Positions 23,718 to 31,938 of a stretch of DNA of 64,000 bases are shown here, piece after piece. The stretch's first letter is position 1; each line of letters opens with the position of its first letter. The stretch covers positions 1,054,001 to 1,118,000 of the forward strand of contig NZ_LIVX01000001.1 in assembly GCF_001905665.1 (NCBI RefSeq). Reading direction: 5' to 3'. The position numbers and the translations under genes were made by a program. This DNA is from Streptomyces sp. CB02261 (GTDB lineage Bacteria; Actinomycetota; Actinomycetes; Streptomycetales; Streptomycetaceae). The notes beneath the pieces were generated by a model, which was given only the letters and a program-made list of their open reading frames with translations, was not told the DNA's origin and did not search any database.

Positions 23718-24516
23718 CCTGCACCACCACCTTCCGTGTCGCCGCCGCCTGCACCAGCCGCCCCGCGCCGAGCAGCACGAGGGCCCAGCAGCCCTGGAAG
23801 GCGTACGCGCCCGCCAGCTCCGCGCCCCCCTCGTACTTCCCGAGGTACACGTCCGCCGGCACCTGGAGCAGGGACGCCCAGGGCAGCATCCGCGCGACCT
23901 CGCCCAGCGCGCCGGGGAACACGTTCAGCGGGAGCAGCATCCCCGAGAAGAACAGGCCTCCCAGCCAGACCACCTGCACCACGCCCTGGCCGTCGAGCAG
24001 CCAGAACGCGCTCATCGCCGCCAGGTACCAGATCGCGAAGCTCACGGTCGAGCCCAGGGCGACGGCCACCAGGAAGGCGAGCCAGGCGCCCGGTCCCGAC
24101 GGCAGGGTGAACCGGAAGGCGAGCGCGCCGACCGCCATCGGGACGGCGCCACGGCCGAGCAGCTGGAAGGCGCAGCGGCCGGCGTTGGCCGAGAACCACC
24201 AGGCCTGGAGGTCGGCCGGGCGGTAGAGGTCGACGGCGATGTCGCCGGTCCTGATCCGCTCCATCAGCTCTTCCTCGAAGCCGCCGCCCATCAGCCCGCA
24301 GACGGTGAGGAGCGCCTGTCCGATCCACACGTAGGCGAGGGCGTCGTCCATCGAGTAGCCGCCGAGCTGCGGCCGTTCGTCCCAGAGGGCGATGTAGGTG
24401 TACGACAGGATGAAGCCGAAGACGCTGTTGGTGAAGACCCCCGCCGCCGTCGCCACCCGGTAGGTGGCGTGGCGCCGGAACCCGCTCGCGGCCACCATCG
24501 CGTACAGCCGCAGCAT
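23710..24516 (-). CDS. ABC-2 family transporter permease
   Basis: A 268-residue permease with about six TM segments (VFTNSVFGFILSYTYIALW, GARVG-poor cytoplasmic loops, VVWLGGLFFSGMLLPLNVFPGAL). The loop RIRTGDIAVDLYRPADLQ is the feature shared by the DUF990/ABC-2 group. The ATG at 24516 has AAGGGAA upstream. It is the first gene of the exporter operon. Confidence 0.87.
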   Translation of the reverse strand: MLRLYAMVAASGFRRHATYRVATAAGVFTNSVFGFILSYTYIALWDERPQLGGYSMDDALAYVWIGQALLTVCGLMGGGFEEELMERIRTGDIAVDLYRPADLQAWWFSANAGRCAFQLLGRGAVPMAVGALAFRFTLPSGPGAWLAFLVAVALGSTVSFAIWYLAAMSAFWLLDGQGVVQVVWLGGLFFSGMLLPLNVFPGALGEVARMLPWASLLQVPADVYLGKYEGGAELAGAYAFQGCWALVLLGAGRLVQAAATRKVVVQGG

Positions 24517-24652
24517 GAGGTTCCCTTTCCGGCACGAATGGCAGCGAAGCGCACGACCCTAGTGGTCGGCGGCAGGCCTCCGCGACCGGATTTCACGTCA
24601 GATCCGGGTCGCTTTCGGCACTTTCCTCTCGTTCGGTGCAGTATCTGGTGTC

Positions 24653-27013
24653 ATGTCCCTTTCCTCCGGCATGAGTGAATCCGACGCCCCCCGGCCATCC
24701 CACCCGGCCCCGGAGGGCGGCTGGGAGCCGAGGGACCCCACCCTCCCCGCACGGACACCCCCGCCCCGCCGCCCCAGACGCTCCCGCCCCCGCCGCGTCC
24801 TGCGCGCCCTCGTGGGGCTCCTCCTGCTCGGCACCCTGCTGCTCGTCGGCGCCCTCGTCGCCGGCTACCTCCTCGTGGAGATCCCGCCCGCCAACGCCGC
24901 CGCCGTCGCCCAGTCCAACGTCTACCTCTACCGCGACGGCAGCCCCCTCGCCCGCGACGGCGAGGTCAACCGCGAGAACGTACGGCTCGACCGCGTCCCG
25001 CTCCCCGTCCGCCAGGCCGTCCTCGCCGCCGAGGACCGCGACTTCCACACCTCCCGCGCCGTCGACCCCAAGGCGATGCTCCGCGCCGCCTGGAACACCG
25101 TCACCGGCAAGGGCCGCCAGTCCGGCTCCACCATCACCCAGCAGTACGTCAAGAACTACTACCTGGGCCAGGAACAGACCCTCACCCGCAAGGCGAAGGA
25201 GTTCTTCATCGCGATCAGACTCGGCCGCGAGAAGAGCAAGGAGGAGATCCTCCAGGGCTACCTGAACACCAGCTACTTCGGACGGAACGCCTACGGCGTC
25301 CAGGCCGCCGCCCGCGCCTACTACGGCAAGGACGTCGAAGACCTCGACACCGCCGAAGGCGCGTACCTCGCCTCCCTCCTCAAGGCCCCCAGCGCCTACG
25401 ACGTCACCACCCACCCCGAGAACCACGCCAAGGCCGTCGCCCGCTGGGACTACGTCCTCGACGGCATGGTCACCGAGGGCTGGCTGACCCCCGCCGACCG
25501 CGCCGCCGCCCGCTTCCCCGTCCCGCAGACCGCCCGCCCCGCCACCGGCCTCTCCGGGCAGCGCGGCTACCTCGTGCAGGCCGTCGAGCAGTACCTCACG
25601 GACCGCGGGATCGTCGACGAGAAGACCCTCGCCGGCGGCGGCTTCCGCATCACCACCACCCTGGAACCCGCCAAGCAGGACGCGCTCGTCCAGGCCGTCG
25701 AGGACCGCGTCGCCTCCCGGCTCGACCCGGCGAGCGCCCCCGCCGACCGGTACGTTCGGGTCGGAGCCGCGGCCGTCGACCCCGCGACCGGCGAGGTCCT
25801 CGCCATGTACGGCGGCGTCGACTACACCCGGCAGTACGTCAACAACGCCACCCGCCGCGACTACCAGGTCGGCTCCACCTTCAAGCCCTTCGTCTTCACC
25901 GCCGCCGTACAGAGCGGGGCGCAGACCCAGTACGGCGAACCGATCACCCCGCACACCCTCTACGACGGCACCAACCGGCGCCCGGTCGAAGGCTGGAACG
26001 GCGGCCCGTACGACCCCGCCAACGAGGACGACGAGAGCTACGGCGAGATCCCCGTCGGCACCGCCACCGACCTGTCGGTGAACGCCGTGTACGCCCAGAT
26101 GGCCGTCGACGTCGGCCCCGGCCACGTACGCCGGACCGCCGTCGCCCTCGGCCTGCCCGGCTCCACCCCCGACCTCACCGCCTCCCCCTCCATCGCACTC
26201 GGCCCCGCCACGGCCAGCGTCCTCGACATGGCGACGGCATACGCCACCCTGGCCGCACACGGCCGGCACGGCGCCTACACCCTGGTCGAACGGATCACCC
26301 GGGACGGCCACGAGCTGACCCCGCCGGACGCGCCCGCCCAGCAGGCGGTGAGCCGGGAGGCCGCCGACACGACCACGTCGATCCTGCGGAGCGTCGTCGA
26401 GACGGGCACGGGCACGGCCGCGCAGACCGCCGGCCGCCCCGCGGCGGGCAAGACCGGCACGGCCGAGGACGACAAGGCCGCCTGGTTCGCCGGCTACACC
26501 CCGGAACTCGCGACCGTCGTCGCCCTGATGGGCCAGGACCCCGAATCGGGCCGCCAGATGCCGCTGTACGGGGCGCTGGGCCTGCCCCGGATCAACGGGG
26601 GCGGGGCGCCCGCCGAGATCTGGGGCCAGTTCACCCGGGAGGCACTGGCCTCCACCCCGCCGCAGGACTTCGACCTCCGGCTGATGCCCGGCACGGAGGA
26701 GCCGCCGCCGATGCCGGACGGCCTGGAGGAAGGGGAAGGGGCGGAGGGCGCGCGGGACGGTGGAGACCCGGAGGGCGCGGGGCGGTCGGCCGGGTTCGCG
26801 GAGCCGCCCCTGACGGGCGAGGCGGGGCCGGACGCCACGGTCTCCCGCAGCCCCCGGCCCCCTCGTACCGACGACGCCCGTACGGACGACCCACGTACGG
26901 ACGACCCTCGTACCGACGACCCTCGTACCAACTCCCGGATCGACGTCCCCCGGATCGACGACCTCCGTACCGACCCCGGTGCCGACGACCCCCGGCCCGG
27001 CACCCGTCAGTGA
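24653..27013 (+). CDS. Class A penicillin-binding protein (transglycosylase/transpeptidase)
   Basis: A 786-residue bifunctional cell-wall synthase. A short cytoplasmic N-terminus and a TM at about residues 50-72 are followed by the GT51 glycosyltransferase with EDRDFHTSRAVDPKAMLRAAW, GSTITQQYVKNYYL and EILQGYLNTSYFGRNAYG. The transpeptidase domain has the catalytic STFK in VGSTFKPF, SVN in SVNAVYAQ, and KTGTAEDDKAAWF. The C-terminal tail (about 690-786) is acidic, with several RTDDP repeats, and is likely disordered. The ATG at 24653 lacks a clear ribosome site, and 24671 is an alternative. The 3' end overlaps the SMR gene by 7 bp, convergent. Confidence 0.95.
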   Translation: MSLSSGMSESDAPRPSHPAPEGGWEPRDPTLPARTPPPRRPRRSRPRRVLRALVGLLLLGTLLLVGALVAGYLLVEIPPANAAAVAQSNVYLYRDGSPLARDGEVNRENVRLDRVPLPVRQAVLAAEDRDFHTSRAVDPKAMLRAAWNTVTGKGRQSGSTITQQYVKNYYLGQEQTLTRKAKEFFIAIRLGREKSKEEILQGYLNTSYFGRNAYGVQAAARAYYGKDVEDLDTAEGAYLASLLKAPSAYDVTTHPENHAKAVARWDYVLDGMVTEGWLTPADRAAARFPVPQTARPATGLSGQRGYLVQAVEQYLTDRGIVDEKTLAGGGFRITTTLEPAKQDALVQAVEDRVASRLDPASAPADRYVRVGAAAVDPATGEVLAMYGGVDYTRQYVNNATRRDYQVGSTFKPFVFTAAVQSGAQTQYGEPITPHTLYDGTNRRPVEGWNGGPYDPANEDDESYGEIPVGTATDLSVNAVYAQMAVDVGPGHVRRTAVALGLPGSTPDLTASPSIALGPATASVLDMATAYATLAAHGRHGAYTLVERITRDGHELTPPDAPAQQAVSREAADTTTSILRSVVETGTGTAAQTAGRPAAGKTGTAEDDKAAWFAGYTPELATVVALMGQDPESGRQMPLYGALGLPRINGGGAPAEIWGQFTREALASTPPQDFDLRLMPGTEEPPPMPDGLEEGEGAEGARDGGDPEGAGRSAGFAEPPLTGEAGPDATVSRSPRPPRTDDARTDDPRTDDPRTDDPRTNSRIDVPRIDDLRTDPGADDPRPGTRQ

Positions 27014-27327
27014 CCCGAGGTCGCCTTCAGACCGACCACGGCGACCAGCAGCAGACACACGAAGAAGATCCGGGCGGCGGTCGCCGGCTCACCCAGCACC
27101 ACCATGCCGAGCACCGCCGCACCGGCCGCACCGATCCCGACCCACACCCCGTACGCCGTACCGATCGGCAGCGTCTTGGCGGCATGCGACAGCAGCAGCA
27201 TCGAGGCGACGATCCCGGCGCCCGTGAACACACTCGGCCACAGGCGGGTGAAGCCGTCGGTGTACTTCATCCCGATCGACCAGCCGACTTCCAGCAGACC
27301 CGCGACGACGAGAAGAACCCAGGCCAT
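27007..27327 (-). CDS. Small multidrug resistance transporter, guanidinium exporter type (Gdx/SugE)
   Basis: A 106-residue, four-TM SMR protein with the conserved Glu13 in LLEVGWSIGMKYT, and PIGTAYGVWVGIGAAGAAVLG and GEPATAARIFFV. The GLLEVGWSIGMKYTDGFTR start is typical of the Gdx/SugE branch, which swaps guanidinium for protons. The leader carries a guanidine-III aptamer, which strongly supports that function. The ATG at 27327 has GCGGAGG upstream. Confidence 0.92.
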   Translation of the reverse strand: MAWVLLVVAGLLEVGWSIGMKYTDGFTRLWPSVFTGAGIVASMLLLSHAAKTLPIGTAYGVWVGIGAAGAAVLGMVVLGEPATAARIFFVCLLLVAVVGLKATSGH

Positions 27328-27363
27328 GACGACGACACCTCCGCGAGACGGAACAACAGGAGT

Positions 27364-27407
27364 GCGTCGTCTTGTCGCAGAACCCGGTACGGCGCGTCTC
27401 GTCGGGG
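27364..27407 (-). promoter_or_regulatory. Guanidine-III (ykkC-III) riboswitch
   Basis: On the minus strand the RNA reads CCCGACGAGACGCGCCGTACCGGG-TTCTGC-GACAAGACGACGC. It matches the Thermobifida ykkC-III aptamer almost base for base: GACGAG, CGCGCCGTACC and GACAAGACG-CGC, which form its pseudoknot and guanidine pocket. It ends 37 nt before the ATG of the guanidinium exporter, so ligand binding is positioned to release the ribosome site. Confidence 0.85.
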
Positions 27408-27436
27408 TGTCTCCAGGCTAGCAAAGGACACACGAA

Positions 27437-27464
27437 GGCCCCGGTGACACTGCTCACCGGGGCC
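27437..27464 (-). terminator. Hairpin terminator after GroES
   Basis: GGCCCCGGTGA (27437-27447) pairs with TCACCGGGGCC (27454-27464), an 11-bp perfect stem with a 6-nt loop. It lies between the GroES stop and the guanidine riboswitch on the same strand, so it separates the two units. Confidence 0.6.
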
Positions 27465-27485
27465 CAGGGGGTGTCCCACTGGTCC

Positions 27486-27824
27486 CTACAGGTACAGGCC
27501 GGTCGAGTCCGTCGCGCCCTGGAACCGGTCCGCGGCCACCGCGTGCAGATCGCGCTCCCGCATCAGGACGTACGCGACACCCCGCACCTCCACCTCGGCC
27601 CGGTCCTCCGGGTCGTACAGCACCCGGTCACCGATCTCGACGGTACGGACGTTCTGACCGACCGCGACCACCTCGGCCCAGGCGAGACGACGGCCGACCG
27701 CGGCCGTCGCCGGAATCAGGATGCCGCCGCCGGAACGCCGCTCCCCCTCCGGGGAGTCGGTGCGGACCAGGACCCGGTCGTGAAGCATCCGGATGGGCAG
27801 CTTGTCGTGCGTGTTCTCGCTCAC
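27486..27824 (-). CDS. GroES-like 10-kDa chaperonin
   Basis: A 112-residue protein with the Cpn10 fold (IRMLHDRVLVRTDSPEGERRSGGGILIPATA, EVVAVGQNVRTVEIGDRVLYDPEDRAEVE, YVLMRERDLHAV). It is not in a groEL operon and looks like an accessory co-chaperonin. The start is the GTG at 27824. Confidence 0.88.
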   Translation of the reverse strand: MSENTHDKLPIRMLHDRVLVRTDSPEGERRSGGGILIPATAAVGRRLAWAEVVAVGQNVRTVEIGDRVLYDPEDRAEVEVRGVAYVLMRERDLHAVAADRFQGATDSTGLYL

Positions 27825-27880
27825 GGGGTGAACCTACCTGCCCCGCCGTGACACCCGGGGCGCGGAGGGGGCACCCCCGC

Positions 27881-28201
27881 TCATCGCCTGCCCTTGCGGG
27901 AGGAGAAGGCGACCAGCCCGATGACCGCCACGGCCACCAGCGCCACCGGCACCACACGCTCCAGGCGGGGCGCTCCGTCCTCATGGGTGAAACGTGCCTT
28001 CACATCCGAGACCGTCCGGTTGACGGCGACGAAGGCCCGCCCGGCGGTCTGGTCGACCGTCGAGGCGACCTTGGCCTTAGCGTCCCCGATGATCGTCTTC
28101 GGGTGCATCCGAATGCCGATCTCGTCGAGAGTGACGGCGAGCTGCTCGCGCCGGCGGACGATGTCCGCCTCGATCTGCGCAGGGGTCCTGGACTCCGACA
28201 C
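27881..28201 (-). CDS. DUF3618 membrane-anchored protein
   Basis: A 106-residue protein with the DUF3618 core (TPAQIEADIVRRREQLAVTLDEIGIRMHPKTIIGDAKAKV) followed by a single C-terminal TM (about 82-98) and the tail SSRKGRR. Its role is unknown. The GTG at 28201 is the start. It is divergent from bcp. Confidence 0.88.
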   Translation of the reverse strand: MSESRTPAQIEADIVRRREQLAVTLDEIGIRMHPKTIIGDAKAKVASTVDQTAGRAFVAVNRTVSDVKARFTHEDGAPRLERVVPVALVAVAVIGLVAFSSRKGRR

Positions 28202-28337
28202 CGCGCTGCCTCCGTAGTCGTATTCCGGTCGTTGACGGACAGTCTGTCAGCTTCGCCACCGATGGGCCGTCCCCGACCCCCCTCAGTCTCCCCCCATTAG
28301 GCTCTCCTCGCGTACGCGAACCATCCCGAGGAGAGCC

Positions 28338-28811
28338 ATGAGCGAGCGACTGCAGCCCGGCGACACCGCCCCCGCCTTCACCCTTCCCGACGCGGACGGC
28401 AACGAGGTCTCCCTCGCGGACCACAAGGGCCGCAAGGTCATCGTCTACTTCTACCCGGCCGCCCTCACCCCCGGCTGCACCAAGCAGGCGTGCGACTTCA
28501 CGGACAACCTGGACGTGCTGGCCGCCGCGGGATACGACGTCATCGGCGTCTCCCCCGACAAGCCGGAGAAGCTGGCGAAGTTCCGCGAGAAGGAGAACCT
28601 GAAGGTCACCCTGGTCGGCGACCCGGAGAAGACGACCCTGGAGGCGTACGGCGCCTTCGGCGAGAAGAAGCTGTACGGCAAGACGGTGACGGGCGTGATC
28701 CGGTCGACCGTCGTCGTCGACGAGGAGGGCAAGGTGGAGCACGCCTTCTACAACGTGAAGGCCACCGGCCACGTCGCCAAGATCATCAAGGACCTGTCCA
28801 TCGGGTCCTGA
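28338..28811 (+). CDS. bcp: Thioredoxin-dependent thiol peroxidase (Bcp/PrxQ)
   Basis: A 157-residue peroxiredoxin. The peroxidatic cysteine is in YPAALTPGCTKQACDF (C48), with the resolving cysteine five residues later (C53), which is the PrxQ arrangement. It reduces hydroperoxides using thioredoxin in the cytoplasm. The ATG at 28338 has GAGGAGAG upstream. It is transcribed alone. Confidence 0.95.
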   Translation: MSERLQPGDTAPAFTLPDADGNEVSLADHKGRKVIVYFYPAALTPGCTKQACDFTDNLDVLAAAGYDVIGVSPDKPEKLAKFREKENLKVTLVGDPEKTTLEAYGAFGEKKLYGKTVTGVIRSTVVVDEEGKVEHAFYNVKATGHVAKIIKDLSIGS

Positions 28812-28864
28812 GACCCCTCCTGACGTGACGCACGTCCCAATCAGGGACGCGTTCCGTTTGTGAA

Positions 28865-28928
28865 CGGCATGACCGTACAGAAGCCCTCCTTGGAGTGTCT
28901 CCCCCAGAGAGGACGTACGGTCATGCCG
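28865..28928 (+). promoter_or_regulatory. Leader inverted repeat masking the ProP-like start codon
   Basis: CGGCATGACCGTAC (28865-28878) and GTACGGTCATGCCG (28915-28928) form a perfect 14-bp stem around a 36-nt loop. The right arm includes the ATG (28923) and the spacer after the AGAGAGGA ribosome site. The loop has CTCCT that could pair with that site. The layout is that of a translational switch. Confidence 0.65.
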
Positions 28929-30419
28929 GCCACAGACCGCGATCCCGCGGCCGATCCCCAAGCCCGCAGACGCCATCCGCGCCTGTTCAGGGCCGTCACC
29001 CGGCGCCGGCAGCCCAAGCTGCGACGCACCGACATCACGGTGACGGACGAGGCGGCCGTGAAGCGTGCCGTCCGGGCAGCCTCCCTGGGCAACGCCATGG
29101 AGTGGTTCGACTTCGGCATCTACGCCTACCTGGCCGTCACCCTCGGCCACGTCTTCTTCCCGTCCGGCAACGACACGGTCCAGCTCCTGTCGTCGTTCGC
29201 GACGTTCGCGGTGGCCTTCCTGATCCGCCCGCTCGGCGGCATGGTGTTCGGCCCGATGGGTGACCGGCTGGGCCGAAAGAAGGTCCTCGCGCTCACCATG
29301 ATCCTCATGGCGGTCGGCACCTTCGCGATCGGCCTGATCCCGTCGTACGCCTCCATCGGCTTCTGGGCACCGGTCCTCCTGATCCTCTTCCGGATGCTCC
29401 AGGGCTTCTCCACCGGAGGCGAGTACGGCGGCGCCTCGACCTTCATCGCCGAGTACGCGCCCGACCGCCGCCGCGGCTACTTCGGCAGCTTCCTGGAGTT
29501 CGGCACGCTCGCCGGCTACGTCGGCGCGGCGGGCCTGGTGACGGCGCTCACCACCTGGCTCGGCTCCGACACGATGGAGGCGTGGGGCTGGCGCGTGCCG
29601 TTCCTGGTCGCCGGCCCGCTGGGCCTGGTCGGCCTCTACCTGCGGCTGCGGCTAGACGAGACACCGGCCTTCCAGAAGCTGGAGTCCGACGTGACGAACG
29701 TCTTCGACGCGGCGGACCCGGTGGAGGCCACGACCAAGGGCGACCTGGCGAAGATCTTCCGGCAGCAGTGGCCGGCACTGATCCTGTGCGTCGCGCTGGT
29801 CGGCGCGTACAACATCACCGACTACATGGTCCTGTCGTACATGCCGACGTACCTCTCCGACGAGCTCGGCTACAGCGAGACCCACGGACTGCTGATCCTG
29901 CTGCTCGTGATGGTCCTGCTGATGCTGATCATCACTCAGGTCGGCCGTCTGAACGACCGCTTCGGACGCAAGCCGGTCCTGATGGCGGGCATGCTGGGCT
30001 TCCTCTTCCTGTCGCTGCCCGCGTTCCTGCTGATCGGCCAGGGCGGCGTGCCGGCGATCACGGCCGGCATGCTGATGCTCGGCCTGTCGCTGGTCTGCAT
30101 GCTGGGCACGATGTCGGCGGCGCTCCCGGCGCTCTTCCCGACGGACGTGCGGTACGGCTCGCTGTCGGTGGGCTACAACGTGTCGACGTCGCTGTTCGGC
30201 GGTACGACTCCGCTGGTCATCACGGCCCTGATCGGCTGGACCGGCAGCAACCTGATGCCGGCGTACTACGCGATGGGCGCGGCGCTCGTCGGCGTGATCG
30301 CCGTGGCCTGCATGAAGGAGACGGCCCAGCAGCCCCTGGAGGGCTCACCCCCGTCGGTGGAGACCCCGGAGGAAGCGGCGGAACTGGTGATGGCCCAGGC
30401 CCCGGAACCGAAGTTCTGA
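28923..30419 (+). CDS. MFS osmolyte/proton symporter (ProP-like)
   Basis: A 498-residue transporter of the MHS subfamily. The N-terminal 45 residues are hydrophilic and basic. SLGNAMEWFDFGIYAYLAVTLGHVFFP starts the first membrane segment, and LIRPLGGMVFGPMGDRLGRKKVL is the MFS motif of ProP/KgtP-type carriers. The protein lacks the long E. coli ProP coiled coil. The ATG at 28923 follows AGAGAGGA. It may take up proline, betaine or a dicarboxylate. Its start codon lies in the inverted repeat at 28865-28928. Confidence 0.9.
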   Translation: MPATDRDPAADPQARRRHPRLFRAVTRRRQPKLRRTDITVTDEAAVKRAVRAASLGNAMEWFDFGIYAYLAVTLGHVFFPSGNDTVQLLSSFATFAVAFLIRPLGGMVFGPMGDRLGRKKVLALTMILMAVGTFAIGLIPSYASIGFWAPVLLILFRMLQGFSTGGEYGGASTFIAEYAPDRRRGYFGSFLEFGTLAGYVGAAGLVTALTTWLGSDTMEAWGWRVPFLVAGPLGLVGLYLRLRLDETPAFQKLESDVTNVFDAADPVEATTKGDLAKIFRQQWPALILCVALVGAYNITDYMVLSYMPTYLSDELGYSETHGLLILLLVMVLLMLIITQVGRLNDRFGRKPVLMAGMLGFLFLSLPAFLLIGQGGVPAITAGMLMLGLSLVCMLGTMSAALPALFPTDVRYGSLSVGYNVSTSLFGGTTPLVITALIGWTGSNLMPAYYAMGAALVGVIAVACMKETAQQPLEGSPPSVETPEEAAELVMAQAPEPKF

Positions 30420-30434
30420 CCCCTCGCCCCCCCT

Positions 30435-30472
30435 GAACGGCCCGCCCCGGACACCACCGGCGCGGGCCGTTC
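30435..30472 (+). terminator. Hairpin terminator after ProP-like gene
   Basis: GAACGGCCCGC (30435-30445) pairs with GCGGGCCGTTC (30462-30472) over a 16-nt loop, 16 nt after the transporter stop. Confidence 0.6.
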
Positions 30473-30490
30473 CGCGCTCCCGGCCGGTCG

Positions 30491-30527
30491 CGATATCCGT
30501 ACGCGATATGACGTGACCGTCCGATAT
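30491..30527. repeat. Three CGATAT motifs before HNH gene
   Basis: CGATAT occurs at 30491-30496, 30504-30509 and 30522-30527, in a short AT-richer patch upstream of the first HNH gene. It could be part of its promoter region. No operator pattern is fixed. Confidence 0.3.
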
Positions 30528-30583
30528 CCGGCTCGTTAGCCCGTACGAGGCCACGAACGGGTGGCCGGGTCGGAGGGGGTCCC

Positions 30584-31234
30584 ATGGGGACGAGCGTGTA
30601 CACGAGGGAACGGCTCGAAGTGGCGGCGCGAGGGGCGCGGACGCTGACGGAGGCGCTGGAGCGGCTGGGAGTGAACCCGAGAAGCGGGTCCCGCCGGTAC
30701 GTGCGCGACCGGATGCGGAAGCTGGGGGTGGACACGTCGCACTTCGAGCGGGAGGGGGTGCGGTGGACCCGGGAGGTCCTGGAGGAGACGGTGAGGGCGT
30801 CCACGAGCATGTACGACGTGTTGCGCCGGCTGGGCGTGGAGGTCGTGGGCGGACAGCATGCCCACATCAGCCGACGCGTCAAGGCCTACGGCATCGACAC
30901 CTCACACTTCACACCCTCGGTCCGGACAGAGAACATGCGGTTCAACCAGCGGCGGCGAACACCTGCGGAAGTGCTGGTCGAGAATGAGTCGCCTCATGCC
31001 CGACGCGGGCGAAGTGATCGCCTCAAGCACGCCATGCTGGAGGTCAGCGTCGAGAACCGGTGCGCAGAGTGCGGGAACGAGGGCGTGTGGCTGGACGCGC
31101 CCCTCCCGTTGGAGGTCGACCACATCGACGGCAACTGGCGGAACAACCGGATCGAAAACCTGCGGTTGCTCTGTCCCAACTGCCACTCCGCGACGGACAC
31201 GTACCGAGGCCGCGCCAAGAGGCGGTCGGCATGA
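30584..31234 (+). CDS. HNH endonuclease with two N-terminal repeat domains (copy 1)
   Basis: A 216-residue protein. Two similar units of about 48 residues occupy the N-terminus: YTRERLEVAARGARTLTEAL...GVDTSHF (6-53) and TREVLEETVRASTSMYDVL...GIDTSHF (62-108), each a small helical, probably DNA-binding unit. The C-terminal HNH has CAEC (about 163-166), LEVDHIDGNWRNNRIENLRLLCPNCH with the catalytic DH. The ATG at 30584 has GGAGG upstream. The stop overlaps the second HNH gene (ATGA). Such genes resemble phage or intron-type HNH nucleases. Confidence 0.8.
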   Translation: MGTSVYTRERLEVAARGARTLTEALERLGVNPRSGSRRYVRDRMRKLGVDTSHFEREGVRWTREVLEETVRASTSMYDVLRRLGVEVVGGQHAHISRRVKAYGIDTSHFTPSVRTENMRFNQRRRTPAEVLVENESPHARRGRSDRLKHAMLEVSVENRCAECGNEGVWLDAPLPLEVDHIDGNWRNNRIENLRLLCPNCHSATDTYRGRAKRRSA

Positions 31235-31938
31235 CCCTCGGCATGGGATACACGCGTGAGCGGCTGGCCGAAGCCGCCGTACGCTGCTCAGACATCAAGG
31301 AAGTCGTGAAATACCTGGGCGCCGAGCCGTACAGCGCACTTCCCCGATACCTCATGAGGCGGTTCGCTCACTTCGGTATCGATGTCTCGCACTTCCCACC
31401 GTCCGGAAGACGCTGCCGTCCGAAGGCGTCAGAGTTGCGGGAGGCGGTCGCCGCGTCACAGTCACTCAGGGAGACCCTTCGCCGCCTGGACCGCCCGGAC
31501 AACGGCGCGCAGCGCGCCAACCTGCGGCAGTGGATCACCGACGACGGGCTGTCGATCGCGCATTTCTTGGGGCAGGCCCATCAACGAGGCAAACCGAGCG
31601 CGACGGCCAAACGCCCTGATGAGGTCCTGGTGAGGCATGACAACGAACACCGGACCACCACCAAGCGACTGCGCCGCGCGCTGCACGAGGTCGGTGTACC
31701 CGAGCAGTGCACACGGTGTGGAACGGGACCCGAGTGGCTGGGCAAGCCGTTGACGTTGGAGATCGACCACATCAACGGGGACTGGCGGGACAATCGCGGC
31801 GAGAACCTGCGGTTGCTGTGCCCTAACTGCCATGCCGTCACCCGTACATGGTGCAGGGGAGGGCGAGGCGCCCGACCAGCCCCGGTACCATTGCAGGCGG
31901 CAAGCGGCGGTGGCGCAACGGCGACGCAGCAGACTTAG
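31231..31938 (+). CDS. HNH endonuclease with two N-terminal repeat domains (copy 2)
   Basis: A 235-residue paralogue of the preceding gene. The first repeat is YTRERLAEAAVRCSDIKEVVKYLG...GIDVSHF and the second is KASELREAVAASQSLRETLRRL...IAHF. The HNH region has CTRC, LEIDHINGDWRDNRGENLRLLCPNCH and ends with a basic Pro/Ala tail. It is coupled to the first gene by a 4-bp overlap. Its last 35 nt lie inside the tRNA-Leu gene, so the C-terminal tail is coded by tRNA sequence. Confidence 0.75.
   Translation: MTLGMGYTRERLAEAAVRCSDIKEVVKYLGAEPYSALPRYLMRRFAHFGIDVSHFPPSGRRCRPKASELREAVAASQSLRETLRRLDRPDNGAQRANLRQWITDDGLSIAHFLGQAHQRGKPSATAKRPDEVLVRHDNEHRTTTKRLRRALHEVGVPEQCTRCGTGPEWLGKPLTLEIDHINGDWRDNRGENLRLLCPNCHAVTRTWCRGGRGARPAPVPLQAASGGGATATQQT

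Noticed and set aside
24593..27058. 821-codon minus-strand frame opposite the penicillin-binding protein
   Set aside because: Gly/Val/Arg-rich with no domain. The plus strand has complete GT51 and transpeptidase motifs.
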